A DNA stretch of 64,000 bases. Origin: Clostridia bacterium (GTDB lineage: Bacteria > Bacillota > Clostridia > Christensenellales > Aristaeellaceae). Under the pieces are notes generated by a model that saw only the letters and a program-made list of their open reading frames with translations, had not been told where the DNA came from and ran no database searches. Positions 17,156 through 26,146 of this stretch are shown here, one piece after another. Each line of letters starts with the position of its first letter. Position 1 is the first letter of the stretch. The translations under genes and the position numbers were made by a program. The DNA lies in contig JAFUBA010000203.1 in NCBI GenBank assembly GCA_017460395.1, forward strand, positions 45,767 through 109,766, read 5' to 3'.

Positions 17156-18796
17156 TTGGATACACTTTATGACTATGTCTCCTGGTACGCTGACGTGTCC
17201 TTTCTGGCACTTCCTCTTCGCACAGAGGACACCCTCGTCTTCTCCTACCTTGCCTACGAGGATTACACACCGGTTTTGAAGGGGCTGTGCGCGGATAACC
17301 TTCGTTCTCTTCTCCGCTACCATCTGGCCAAGATGCCGGAGAATGATCCTGCGCAGGCAGAGTACAAGCGCCTGATCCGTGCGATCTCCGATTCTTCCCG
17401 CTTCGGTGACCTTCGTGTGCTGGACTTCCAGAATGTCCTGGATGTCACAGAACATACGCAGTTTGCCGCACTGACCCTGGAGTATGCGTCGGGTCAGGTC
17501 TATATCTCTTTTCGCGGGACAGACCAGACCATCGACGGATGGCGTGAGGATTTTATGCTGTCCTTCATGGAGACAGAGGGGCAGCGCCTTGCTCTCGCCT
17601 ATCTCAGGAAGAACCTGGACCGATTCCATCGCCTGACGGTCGGCGGACATTCCAAAGGCGGGAACCTCGCCATGTATGCTGCCTCCCATCTGTCCGATGA
17701 AGATCTTCGCTGCATCGATCATATCTACATTCATGATGCCCCGGGCTTCTGCAGCGATGTCATGGACGTTTCCCTGCTTCAGCAGATTCGGAATATGACA
17801 ACCTCTGTGACGCCTTCCTTCTCCGTCATCGGACGGCTGTTTGATCCACATATTCCTGACGTCACCATCGTTCCATCCACGAAGGACGGTATCATGCAGC
17901 ACGATCCCGTCTACTGGGGCATGGAACATGGGGAGCTCATCTCCCTCAAGAAGCATGATCCCTCCTCCGAATATCTCCATGAGGCAGTGGAGGACTGGCT
18001 GAGCGACTGTGATGCCTCTGTAAGACGTGATCTGACCAACCAGCTCTTTGATGGACTCTCATCCGATGGCTCCATGACTCTGGAAGACCTGTCCAGAAAA
18101 GGGCTTCCCTATCTTGAGAAACGGATGCTGTCCACGATCCAGGGCCTCTCTCCCATCTCCAAAATGGCCATGCTGCGCGCGCCGCTCTCCATTCTCTTTG
18201 GCCGCCGCTTTGGGAAGATCCGCGCATCTTCGCTTGCCCGGTCCATGAAAAATGAGAACGTACTGCCATCACTTCTGATGCTGGTCATCGGGATCCTGCT
18301 GCTTCTTCTGCCCAACCACACCATGAGCATTGTCTTGGCCATCACTCTGTTTGCAACCGGTATATCCCAGGTCATATACACGCTCAGAATCCTCTCCAAG
18401 GGTCACTGGGACCTGCGAGGCGAACAGGTGCGGGTTAATCTCTGTCTGATTCTTCTGGCCATGAATGCCGTCATTCTCTTCAAAGACCAGGCCCTGTTTA
18501 ACCTGTCCTCCACCGTATTTGGCGTGCTCTTCTGGACCATGGGCTATCGCCATCTTGCAAGAGGAAGAGAGGCCCGCAGGCATTCCTGGCCGCGGCGGCT
18601 CAATCTTTTGGCAGTCTTTCTGTACTTTCTCAGCGGCCTTCAGGTCCTCTTTGCCCGCGCAGACATCCTGGAGATCCCGGCCAGGTCCGCCGGCCGACTG
18701 ATGATCATTGACGCTGTGTTTGGACTTTCCGCTTTCCTGATTGCCCATCTCTCTGCGGTCCTGAATGCCCGGAGAAGTCAGGCAGATGATGCCTGA
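17156..18796 (+). CDS. Mbeg1-like (DUF2974) alpha/beta-hydrolase fused to a C-terminal membrane domain
   Basis: The 546-residue protein starts with TTG at 17156, six bases after GGAGG. Residues 1-330 match the Mbeg1-like family of lipase-type hydrolases, with the nucleophile elbow GGHSKGG at residues 163-169 (Ser166) and a following HDAPGF segment. From about residue 365 the protein contains six or so hydrophobic segments resembling the DUF308 membrane domain. The fusion suggests a membrane-tethered serine hydrolase of unknown substrate. It has its own promoter and no close downstream partner. Activity is inferred from the motif only. Confidence 0.78.
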   Translation: MDTLYDYVSWYADVSFLALPLRTEDTLVFSYLAYEDYTPVLKGLCADNLRSLLRYHLAKMPENDPAQAEYKRLIRAISDSSRFGDLRVLDFQNVLDVTEHTQFAALTLEYASGQVYISFRGTDQTIDGWREDFMLSFMETEGQRLALAYLRKNLDRFHRLTVGGHSKGGNLAMYAASHLSDEDLRCIDHIYIHDAPGFCSDVMDVSLLQQIRNMTTSVTPSFSVIGRLFDPHIPDVTIVPSTKDGIMQHDPVYWGMEHGELISLKKHDPSSEYLHEAVEDWLSDCDASVRRDLTNQLFDGLSSDGSMTLEDLSRKGLPYLEKRMLSTIQGLSPISKMAMLRAPLSILFGRRFGKIRASSLARSMKNENVLPSLLMLVIGILLLLLPNHTMSIVLAITLFATGISQVIYTLRILSKGHWDLRGEQVRVNLCLILLAMNAVILFKDQALFNLSSTVFGVLFWTMGYRHLARGREARRHSWPRRLNLLAVFLYFLSGLQVLFARADILEIPARSAGRLMIIDAVFGLSAFLIAHLSAVLNARRSQADDA

Positions 18797-19092
18797 AAGC
18801 ACAGGCACTGCATACCGCTCCATCTTGATATCCATATTGGACCATTCACCTGGTCAGCACGATCCTGGACAATGGTGATATACCCCTCCGTTCTCGCAGC
18901 ATATCTCCAATCAGTGATCCTTCTGGAGCTTTTATGAAAATTATATCTCTGACTTCTGTGTGCAGGATTTCCTCCCTTGCCGCTTTTTCTGAACCGTCTG
19001 CCCTTTGTGCACATCCTTGATCTGAAGAACATTTCTTTTCTCAGTTTCCATCCGTGCCGCTTCACAGGAACACCAGAAGAAAGGACACACCC
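18797..19092. other. Intergenic region with no recognised gene
   Basis: Nothing convincing is seen in these 296 bases: no hairpin with a T tract after the Mbeg1-like gene, no structured RNA I recognise and no open frame with a ribosome site except the flavodoxin-fold gene that follows. Confidence 0.5.
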
Positions 19093-19632
19093 ATGAGAGC
19101 ACTTTTGATCAATTGCAGTCCAGTGCGCAATGGTGCAACAGCCGAAATTGTCCGCATTGTTGCTCAGCAGCTTTCCGACCGCTATGAAACAAAATCGATC
19201 TGCATTGATGATTACAGCTTTGCATTCTGCAAGGGCTGCCGGTCCTGCCATACGACGGCCCAGTGTGTCCTGAATGACGACATACCTGTCATCATGAGGG
19301 AACTTGAGAGGGCAGATATTCTTGTTGCTGTGTCCCCCTCATATTGGGCAGATGTACCCGGCCAGTTCAAGGCATTCATCGACAGGTGCACGCCCTGGTG
19401 CAACACGCATGAACCTCATGCCACGATCCCTGGAGGAAAAAAGGGCTACGTCATTGCCCTGAGAACTGGTCCCAGTCTGCGGGAATGCAATCGAATCATC
19501 GAAACCATCGAGCATTTTTACGGGCATCTGGAGATTGAATGTGCAGATCATCTTGGCCTTCCCTCCATAGAGTTCAGACATATGGTGGCATCCAAAATGA
19601 ATGAGATCGTGTCTTTCTGTCGCAGGATCTGA
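19093..19632 (+). CDS. NAD(P)H-dependent FMN reductase / iron-sulfur-flavoprotein-like
   Basis: The 179-residue flavodoxin-fold protein begins RALLINCSPVRNGAT, the FMN-phosphate-binding loop of the WrbA-like reductases. It also has CKGCRSC...C (about residues 45-60), a cysteine cluster found in some of these proteins that resembles iron-sulfur flavoproteins. It likely transfers electrons from NAD(P)H or ferredoxin to an unknown acceptor in the cytoplasm. The start at ATG 19093 has AAAGGA seven bases upstream; an in-frame ATG at 19054 lacks one. It stands alone on its strand segment. Confidence 0.82.
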   Translation: MRALLINCSPVRNGATAEIVRIVAQQLSDRYETKSICIDDYSFAFCKGCRSCHTTAQCVLNDDIPVIMRELERADILVAVSPSYWADVPGQFKAFIDRCTPWCNTHEPHATIPGGKKGYVIALRTGPSLRECNRIIETIEHFYGHLEIECADHLGLPSIEFRHMVASKMNEIVSFCRRI

Positions 19633-19754
19633 CACAAGCCATGGAACCACGACAGGTGAAAGACAGCAGCGGAAAAGCCATCCAGGATCAGCCCTGTGCG
19701 TGAGAGTCCTGTATCTCTGGCGCTTTTTATGGCTCTCCTGAAATGGGCATATCC

Positions 19755-19783
19755 TTCACAAACTCCCCTGTCTGTGCTATCAT
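19755..19783 (+). promoter_or_regulatory. Predicted promoter of pgsA
   Basis: TTCACA (19755-19760) and TATCAT (19778-19783) are 17 bases apart, giving a leader of about 125 bases before pgsA. Confidence 0.5.
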
Positions 19784-19915
19784 GCCACACGGAAAACAGG
19801 TAAGACGCAGGCCTTGGCTTTGCGTCTGATGTGGTCCGGAAAGTCCGTTCGTTCCTTGATGGATTTTCTGTGATCATTTGTCTGATAGGTATTTTCACAT
19901 CAAAGGGGAAGCACT

Positions 19916-20542
19916 GTGAAAGATAAAATCAGGGCACTCTTCGTCGGAGCCTTCAATGTGCCCAATATGCTGACGCTGCTGCGTCTCATTCTGGTGCCGG
20001 TGTTCGCCTCCGTCTATATGAGCGGTCATCCCATTGCAGCCCTGGCGATCTATTGTATAGCCAGTCTGACGGATATGCTGGACGGATACATTGCCAGGAC
20101 AAGAAATCTCATCACCCCACTGGGAAAACTGCTGGATCCGCTGGCAGACAAGCTGATGGTACTCACAGCACTTGTGTGTCATTCGATCACGGGCGTCTTT
20201 CCCTGGGCACCGATTTTGATTGTGGCCATCAAGGAGATCATGATGGTGATCGGCGCACTCATGCTGCTCAACCGGAACATTGTCGTCTATGCCAACTATT
20301 GGGGCAAATCGGCCACCTGTCTGTTCATCGCTGCCATGATTGCAGGATTCTTCCATGAGACATTTGTGACCTCCGGGTTTCAGCTCGATCAGATTCTCCT
20401 TTGGCTCTCGGTCCTGCTCACCATCATCGCTTTCATCAGCTACACGCTCAGCACATGGCAACAGCTGAAGATGCCAAAGCAGAACGATCATACAGAGTTC
20501 AGCGAGATCCCCATGGATCCGTCGTCTGATCCAAAGGACTGA
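19916..20542 (+). CDS. pgsA: CDP-diacylglycerol-glycerol-3-phosphate 3-phosphatidyltransferase
   Basis: The 208-residue membrane protein has the CDP-alcohol phosphatidyltransferase signature: DMLDGYIAR followed by GKLLDPLADK, matching the family pattern of four aspartates that bind metal and CDP. It makes phosphatidylglycerol phosphate, the committed step to phosphatidylglycerol, at the cytoplasmic membrane. Four to six hydrophobic segments are visible. It starts with GTG at 19916 after AAGGGGA. A longer hydrophilic tail (about 25 residues) follows the last membrane segment. Confidence 0.93.
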   Translation: MKDKIRALFVGAFNVPNMLTLLRLILVPVFASVYMSGHPIAALAIYCIASLTDMLDGYIARTRNLITPLGKLLDPLADKLMVLTALVCHSITGVFPWAPILIVAIKEIMMVIGALMLLNRNIVVYANYWGKSATCLFIAAMIAGFFHETFVTSGFQLDQILLWLSVLLTIIAFISYTLSTWQQLKMPKQNDHTEFSEIPMDPSSDPKD

Positions 20543-20577
20543 AAAACCACCTGCCAGTTTCACTGGCAGGTGGTTTT
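20543..20577. terminator. Bidirectional terminator between pgsA and the beta-propeller gene
   Basis: A perfect stem (20545-20557 with 20563-20575) and loop TTTCA is flanked by an A run on the left and TTTT on the right, between convergent genes ending at 20542 and 20591. Confidence 0.92.
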
Positions 20578-20590
20578 CGTATGGGCATCT

Positions 20591-23500
20591 TTACCTGAGC
20601 GCGATGCCATAGATATGCGATGTGTTTTTGCCCTGCGTGCCGATCACCAGAATATTCTTGTAGACCGCAGGTGATGCGTTGATGGTACCCTCCAGCTTCA
20701 GCTGATCGATCACCGTGCCGCTCAGGCCGTCGAGAAGGTACATATTGCCATCGCTGGTGGCCTGGATGATCCAGCCGCGTCCGTCCTCTGCATATACAGC
20801 CACAGGGGATGAGTAGGTATAGGCTTCAAACAGATGGGTCCATTCTACCTCGCCCGTCACCTTGTTCAGGGCAAGCAGCACGGAAGGCGCGGAGGAACTG
20901 CCGATGGTGGCAGAGGACAGGGTAAAATACACAAAATCTTCCAGGTCATTCCTGCCCACCACAGGGCTCGCCTTGGCGCCCGGAGTGACAGTATCCTTCT
21001 TGGATGCCTTTTTCACCGCCACATCATGCTCCCAGATTTCCTCACCCGTCAGAGCATTGTAGCAGCGGATCTGGCAGTCGCCCTTGCTGCGGGTCGCCAG
21101 TGTGTTGGCGGTATACAGAAGCAGCCCTTCGCCGTCCAGCTCCAGTGCCACGGCGGCTTCCACGCTGTCACCGGTATCCACGGCCCATACAGTCGTGAGC
21201 GTGTTCACATCCACACACCGGAGGATACCGCCCATATCAGCATAGAATACATAATTCTGATAGGCCGCGATGGATGATTCGACCGCTGTATACTTGTCGC
21301 TCTCGCCGCTGGCCTTTGTCTTCAGACTGACGTGCGTGGGATCCATGGTCAGTTTTACATCGTTCTTATCCACCGCAGCGTTCATCTTTGTCAGATACAG
21401 CATGCCGTTGGTACCGATGGAAATCATGGTATCCGAATTGTAGTCAAACAGGGAGGATGTCTCAAAGGAGCCCACCGTGTTATACGGACGCTTGGCCTTT
21501 CCATCGAGGCCATCAATGAGCAGGGCCTGTTTGGAACTGAACAGGTTATAGATCCTCAGGCCGATATCGCCCGTTTTCTTTGCCATCTTCCTGGCATACT
21601 GACCCACCGCAAGCACCGGGTAGCCCTTGGTATGCACGCTCGGCGTGCCCCGCATGGGATAACCCACATCGATGGGATCCCGCGTGGGCTGACCGTCTGT
21701 CAGATCCAGGAAATAGATCTTTCCATCCTCGCCCGCAATGATGACCTCACGCAGGGCAGTGGTGTTGATCTTGTTTTCATAGATGTTGGAATTTTCACGG
21801 ATGATCTTTGCCCATTTGATGATCAGCGGCTGTCCGGTCCAGCCGATGCCGTAATAGGTGCTGCTGGCAGCCTTGACACTGCCGGCATCCGCCGTCCAGA
21901 GAATCTCCATCTTGGACAGATCCTGGACCGTTCCTTCAGCAGCATTCTGCCGGAAGGAGGAGCCGCGGAATGTCATGACACCGAACGGCTGGTGATTGTA
22001 GTTGTCCGCATCCGGCATGTTGACGGCATCTGCCATCGGCCGGTCATAGGTCTTTACGGTCTTGGTGCCGGAGTAGATCACGCTGTTTTTGATCAGGCTC
22101 GGATCCGCACTTTCGGCAGCTTCCGCGGTCAGCTTCGGCTGAGGCGTGGCCTCCGCTTCTATTACCTCCTCGCCGGCATCTGCTGCCTGTACAGGCTCTG
22201 AAGTATCCACCTGTGCGGCCTGGAGAGGTGCTGCCTGCAGCGCCTCATCTCCCACGGTGATGGTCTTCTCCGAGTCGGACAGCCGATACGGGTCATCCTC
22301 ATCGATGACGGCCACATCCTCAAACGCGTCTGCATCTTCATCAGCATCGTCTGCCCAGTCGTCTACCCATTCGTCAGCCAGTGCATCCATGGCTGCAAGG
22401 TCGTCCGCATCAAACCCCTCATCATCTGCATCCTCATCGGGATCCACGGATTCCAGCGGAATCTGTGTGACAACTGGAGCTGGCGTCTCGGTGGCGACCA
22501 CAGGCGCCTCTGTCTCTGGCACAGGCGTCACAACCGGGGTTTCCTGCGCCGCCTGCACAGAAGGCGCAGCAGAGATCTGCAGTGTCACGGTGCGGGTCGC
22601 ATCCATCCATGTGTCGCCCGTGAGCACCTGGGGTCTGACCACACCGCTGTAGGCTTCCTCAAAGGTCATGTTCAGTGCCCAGATGCGATTGTTCTGGTTT
22701 GTGACCAGAAGTGTGGGCTCCGCATCCAGCGGATTCCCGTTCTTGTCCACCAGACGGACACCATCGGTGGAGATGGATGTGGTCATGGAGAAGGCAATAT
22801 TCACGGGCGCAGTCCCGCTGGACGGAGACGCCGAGAAATCCAGCACCTCACTCACTTCCGTAGGAACTGGTGAAGGAGTGGACTCTTCCCGCACGGTCTG
22901 TTCTTCCGCAATGGAGACGACCGGGCTCACGCCCACACTCTTCCAGCCTTCGCCATCCGGCACCTCCATGGTCACGGCACCGTAGAAGGAGGATTCAAAG
23001 ACCACATAGCCCGTCCATTGGATCTGCCCGTCCTCCGTGTCGGTCCTGTCGATCACGGCATCAAGCACACTGCCCATGGCATCCACCAGGCGGATCTCAC
23101 TGATGTCCCGCGGTGTCACGGCCGAGAACACCACTTCTGCAGGGACATAATCGGACGTGGGACTTGCGCTGAGCGGATAGTTTTCAGGCTCTGCTGTCGT
23201 ATCCACCTGTGCCCCCATCACGGACTGCAGCATGCTCTCCACACTCTTGCGAATCTTTCCAAGCGCCGTGTCCGAGTCGGATGGAGTCATCATCAGGGCC
23301 GCCGCAAAGATCCCAATGACCACCAGAATCACGACAAGCACGGTCAAAATCGTGCGCCCGGGCCCACGCTTTATCGGCTCTTCCTCCTGATGAGGCCTGG
23401 TCTCTGGGGTGGTCACCGGCGGCCGCATGCCCTGCTGATAGGTGCCAGATGGCCTGTTCTGCACGGGGCGCTGCGTGTTCCCTGCAGGCCTGTTCGTGCT

Positions 23501-23827
23501 GCCAAAGGCCGCGCGCCTGGCATATCCATCATAGCGTGCATCCCCGCCGGTCGTTGTCACCCGCTCCAGAACCTTGGGCCTGGCCTGAGCAGGAGGTGTG
23601 GTCTGCTGCTGGGGTCTCACCTGCGGCCTCTGCCAGGCTGCCGTGCTTCCCTCAGGAACGTTCTGTGCAGGCGCCTGCCTGGTAAAGACGGCCGTCCCCT
23701 CAGACACATCAGCCTCAGTCTGTACAGGAGCCGGTGGATTTTTGTATTTATCGCTTCTTCTGCGTCTGACAGTTCCGCTTTCACCTGCATCAGGTGCGAT
23801 GTTCAGATTCGTATTGTCCTGTTCCAT
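20591..23827 (-). CDS. Large membrane-anchored protein with two Ig-like repeats and a PQQ-like beta-propeller
   Basis: The 1078-residue protein has a disordered, Pro/Gln/Arg-rich cytoplasmic N-terminus (1-155) and one membrane helix (about 159-180). Two related beta domains follow (about 225-310 and 330-435, each with a conserved pattern ISxxRLVDxxGxxLDA). An acidic Asp/Glu-rich linker lies at about 465-530. The long C-terminal region from about 610 is built of repeated blades like PQQ-binding or BamB-type propellers (GEEIWEHD, GEVEWTHLFEAYTYSSPVAVY). It should be anchored with the propeller outside the cell; no partner is obvious. AAGGAGA precedes the ATG. Function unknown. Confidence 0.75.
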   Translation of the reverse strand: MEQDNTNLNIAPDAGESGTVRRRRSDKYKNPPAPVQTEADVSEGTAVFTRQAPAQNVPEGSTAAWQRPQVRPQQQTTPPAQARPKVLERVTTTGGDARYDGYARRAAFGSTNRPAGNTQRPVQNRPSGTYQQGMRPPVTTPETRPHQEEEPIKRGPGRTILTVLVVILVVIGIFAAALMMTPSDSDTALGKIRKSVESMLQSVMGAQVDTTAEPENYPLSASPTSDYVPAEVVFSAVTPRDISEIRLVDAMGSVLDAVIDRTDTEDGQIQWTGYVVFESSFYGAVTMEVPDGEGWKSVGVSPVVSIAEEQTVREESTPSPVPTEVSEVLDFSASPSSGTAPVNIAFSMTTSISTDGVRLVDKNGNPLDAEPTLLVTNQNNRIWALNMTFEEAYSGVVRPQVLTGDTWMDATRTVTLQISAAPSVQAAQETPVVTPVPETEAPVVATETPAPVVTQIPLESVDPDEDADDEGFDADDLAAMDALADEWVDDWADDADEDADAFEDVAVIDEDDPYRLSDSEKTITVGDEALQAAPLQAAQVDTSEPVQAADAGEEVIEAEATPQPKLTAEAAESADPSLIKNSVIYSGTKTVKTYDRPMADAVNMPDADNYNHQPFGVMTFRGSSFRQNAAEGTVQDLSKMEILWTADAGSVKAASSTYYGIGWTGQPLIIKWAKIIRENSNIYENKINTTALREVIIAGEDGKIYFLDLTDGQPTRDPIDVGYPMRGTPSVHTKGYPVLAVGQYARKMAKKTGDIGLRIYNLFSSKQALLIDGLDGKAKRPYNTVGSFETSSLFDYNSDTMISIGTNGMLYLTKMNAAVDKNDVKLTMDPTHVSLKTKASGESDKYTAVESSIAAYQNYVFYADMGGILRCVDVNTLTTVWAVDTGDSVEAAVALELDGEGLLLYTANTLATRSKGDCQIRCYNALTGEEIWEHDVAVKKASKKDTVTPGAKASPVVGRNDLEDFVYFTLSSATIGSSSAPSVLLALNKVTGEVEWTHLFEAYTYSSPVAVYAEDGRGWIIQATSDGNMYLLDGLSGTVIDQLKLEGTINASPAVYKNILVIGTQGKNTSHIYGIALR

Positions 23828-23945
23828 GTGTTATCTCCTTTGGATTCCTTGGAGCCGTCCGGATTTTCTTTGTCTCCGGGGTATGAGATCCCGGGATACA
23901 ATATATGAACGAATCATGGCCTCAGACGATTCCAGGCAGTTTCAC

Positions 23946-23951
23946 ATTATA
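23946..23951 (-). promoter_or_regulatory. Extended -10 promoter of the beta-propeller gene
   Basis: On the minus strand TGGTATAAT forms an extended -10 element; no good -35 is present. It would give a leader of about 110 bases. Confidence 0.5.
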
Positions 23952-23979
23952 CCACAATCCCATAAGCTTTTGGAATCCA

Positions 23980-24012
23980 GGAAAAAGAAAAGACCGTCCT
24001 GAATGGACGGCC
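23980..24012 (-). terminator. Rho-independent terminator of the S10-spc ribosomal operon
   Basis: Read on the minus strand, GGCCGTCC pairs with GGACGGTC (one G-U pair) around a 5-base loop and is followed by TTTTCTTTTTC. It lies 10 bases after the rpmJ stop. Confidence 0.88.
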
Positions 24013-24021
24013 TGAAGCGCC

Positions 24022-24135
24022 TTATCCCTGGCGCTGCTTATGCTTCGGGTTCTCACAGATCACCATGACCCTACCCTTGCGCTTGATGATCTTGCACTTT
24101 TCGCAGATCGGCTTTACAGAAGGCCTGACTTTCAT
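24022..24135 (-). CDS. rpmJ: 50S ribosomal protein L36, zinc-binding form
   Basis: This 37-residue protein starts [14 protein letters not shown] and ends HKQRQG. It has the zinc ligands Cys11, Cys14, Cys27 and His32 (C+ type). It binds 23S rRNA in the large subunit. The ribosome site AAAGGAGGAATTCCC precedes the ATG. It is the last gene before the operon terminator; the usual following genes rpsM, rpsK, rpoA and rplQ are absent. Confidence 0.97.
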   Translation of the reverse strand: MKVRPSVKPICEKCKIIKRKGRVMVICENPKHKQRQG

Positions 24136-24166
24136 GGGAATTCCTCCTTTTTTCCTGCGATAATGA

Positions 24167-24388
24167 TTAGCTCTTGCTCCGCCATGTGATCCGGCCTCTG
24201 GTCAGATCATAGGGAGACAGTTCCACGGTCACTTTATCCCCGGGATAAATCCGGATGAAATTCTGGCGCATTTTCCCGGAAATGTGCGCCATAATCTGAT
24301 GTCCGTTCGGCAGTTCCACCCGGAACATGGCATTGGGAAGGGCCTCAACGACCTTTCCATCCATCTCGATGACGTCATCCTTTGACAA
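24167..24388 (-). CDS. infA: Translation initiation factor IF-1
   Basis: The 73-residue OB-fold protein ([18 protein letters not shown]...[10 protein letters not shown]) occupies the ribosomal A site during initiation. Family length is about 72. It begins with a TTG codon at 24386-24388: GGAGG lies nine bases upstream, and the next ATG (the M of VIEMDG) would delete conserved residues. The gene starts only four bases after the stop of the KOW gene. Confidence 0.96.
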   Translation of the reverse strand: MSKDDVIEMDGKVVEALPNAMFRVELPNGHQIMAHISGKMRQNFIRIYPGDKVTVELSPYDLTRGRITWRSKS

Positions 24389-24392
24389 GATT

Positions 24393-24689
24393 TCAGTCCT
24401 CCTTCACAGGGGCATTGGAAAGCCCATAGCCCTGATCGTTCAGAAAGCTTCTCAGATCACTGTCCAGCATATGTCCGCTTGGAAAGGATCCATCCACATC
24501 CATACAGGCCGGCTTTGCCCGAAGATGTTTTATTTTCTTTCTCTTCGGGTGACACAGTTTCCTGCTTGCCCCGTCAGAGATGAGCACGAAGTCTTTGTCT
24601 TCCTTGCTAAGGACGACAAAATAACGACCTGCGTCCCGCCCCTGGATGGAAAGCACAACGCGCCCCCGTTCAATCGGAAGACGGTCCAT
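24393..24689 (-). CDS. KOW-domain RNA-binding protein of the spc operon
   Basis: The 98-residue protein begins [20 protein letters not shown], a KOW/L14e-like motif, and contains a basic stretch [11 protein letters not shown]. Small KOW proteins at this place between map and infA are common in clostridia and probably bind rRNA, but their role is not established. Its ATG shares one base with the map stop (TAATG), so it is reinitiated from map; a GGAGGGGGAGA site lies within the end of map. Confidence 0.82.
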   Translation of the reverse strand: MDRLPIERGRVVLSIQGRDAGRYFVVLSKEDKDFVLISDGASRKLCHPKRKKIKHLRAKPACMDVDGSFPSGHMLDSDLRSFLNDQGYGLSNAPVKED

Positions 24690-25465
24690 TAATTCTCCCC
24701 CTCCCAATGAAACCCTGGAAGAGTTAAAATCTCCGGCAAACCGTTTTCCATCACGGCAATCGTGTGTTCATAGTGAGAGCTAATACTGCCATCCAGCGTC
24801 CGGAAAAACCATCCGTCCTCATCAGACTCCACATGCCAGTCACCCAAGGTAATCATGGGCTCAATCGCGATGGTCATGCCCGCTTTGACAGGCGCACCAT
24901 AGTGTTCAATCCCATAATTGTAGACAGCCGGATCTTCATGCATCTCCCGGCCAATCCCGTGTCCAGAAAGATCGCGGACAACACCGTAACCGGCCTTCTC
25001 TGCATGCTGCTGTACCGCATGGCCGATATCACCGAGTCGGTTCCCTGCGACTGCCCGTCTGGCACCCTCAAAGAAACATTCCTCAGTTCTGCGGATCAGC
25101 GCCTGGGCCTCTTTGGAGATTTCTCCCACACCAACGGTCAGTGCACTGTCCGACTGCCAGCCATTGAGCTTTACACCGCAGTCCAGAGAGATGATATCCC
25201 CTTCCCGCAGGATCTCCTTTTTCGATGGAATCCCATGAACCACACAGTCGTTCACAGAGGTACACAGCGATGCCGGAAATCCTTCGTAATGGAAAAAGGA
25301 CGGTTCTGCATGATGATCCCGGATCATCTGATCCACGGCATCATTGAGTGCCTTGGTGGACACACCGGGTTTCACCATATGCGCGGCCATCTGCAGGACT
25401 TCATAGAGTAGCCTGCCCGCCTGACGCATCAGTTCAATTTGTTCAGAATTTTTAATGGTGATCAT
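24689..25465 (-). CDS. map: Type I methionine aminopeptidase
   Basis: The 258-residue enzyme removes the N-terminal methionine from new proteins. It shows the pita-bread metal ligands: the Asp pair in ISLDCGVKLNGWQSDSA, His in SGHGIG, Glu in AIEPMI and the last Glu near EHTIAV. No N-terminal zinc-finger extension is present. Its ATG overlaps the adk stop (ATGA). Confidence 0.96.
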   Translation of the reverse strand: MITIKNSEQIELMRQAGRLLYEVLQMAAHMVKPGVSTKALNDAVDQMIRDHHAEPSFFHYEGFPASLCTSVNDCVVHGIPSKKEILREGDIISLDCGVKLNGWQSDSALTVGVGEISKEAQALIRRTEECFFEGARRAVAGNRLGDIGHAVQQHAEKAGYGVVRDLSGHGIGREMHEDPAVYNYGIEHYGAPVKAGMTIAIEPMITLGDWHVESDEDGWFFRTLDGSISSHYEHTIAVMENGLPEILTLPGFHWEGEN

Positions 25466-26091
25466 GAAAGCTTATTCAGAGCCTCCATAATCGACTGGTA
25501 CACTTCCTCCATGCCCTTCGTTCCATCGAAGGTCTGAAGCAGACCCTTGCCCTGATAGAAGTCGATCAGAGGCGCGGTCTGGTCATGGTATACCTTCAGG
25601 CGGTTGAGCACCGTTTCCGGAGCATCATCCTTGCGCTGAATCAGCTTTTCGCCGCACTTCTCGCAGTTTTCCCTGCCCTGAAGCAGGGACACGTGATATG
25701 TGGCACCGCAGTTCAGGCATACCCGGCGGCCAGAGAGACGATTCACCAGATGATCATCGGGTACGTTCAGTTCTACAACAGCATCGATTCTGGCAATACC
25801 CTCCAGTGCTTCGGCCTGCGGCACAGTCCGAGGGAAGCCATCCAGGATATATCCCTTCTGGCAGTCCTCTTCGCTCAGACGGTCGCGAATCAGCTCAATG
25901 AGCACCTCATCAGGCACCAGTTTTCCGGCATCCATGTATTCCTTGGCTTTGAGACCCGTGGGCGTGCCTTCCTTGACAGCCTTCCTCAGCATGTCGCCGG
26001 TGGAAATCTGAGGGATGGACAGCGCGTCACAAATCCTCTGAGCCTGGGTTCCTTTCCCTGCACCGGGAGGTCCCAGAAATATAATATTCAT
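25462..26091 (-). CDS. adk: Adenylate kinase, zinc-LID form
   Basis: The 209-residue enzyme interconverts ATP+AMP and 2 ADP. Its P-loop GPPGAGKGT lies at residues 7-15, the AMP-binding DGFPRT follows, and the LID carries four cysteines (CLNC...CEKC) that bind zinc as in Gram-positive adenylate kinases. It is preceded by two hairpins in the secY-adk gap, and its stop overlaps the map start. Confidence 0.97.
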   Translation of the reverse strand: MNIIFLGPPGAGKGTQAQRICDALSIPQISTGDMLRKAVKEGTPTGLKAKEYMDAGKLVPDEVLIELIRDRLSEEDCQKGYILDGFPRTVPQAEALEGIARIDAVVELNVPDDHLVNRLSGRRVCLNCGATYHVSLLQGRENCEKCGEKLIQRKDDAPETVLNRLKVYHDQTAPLIDFYQGKGLLQTFDGTKGMEEVYQSIMEALNKLS

Positions 26092-26146
26092 ATGGCCTCT
26101 CCTTTCTGAAAAACGACAGGTGGAACACGATTTCTCCTAAGGTACC

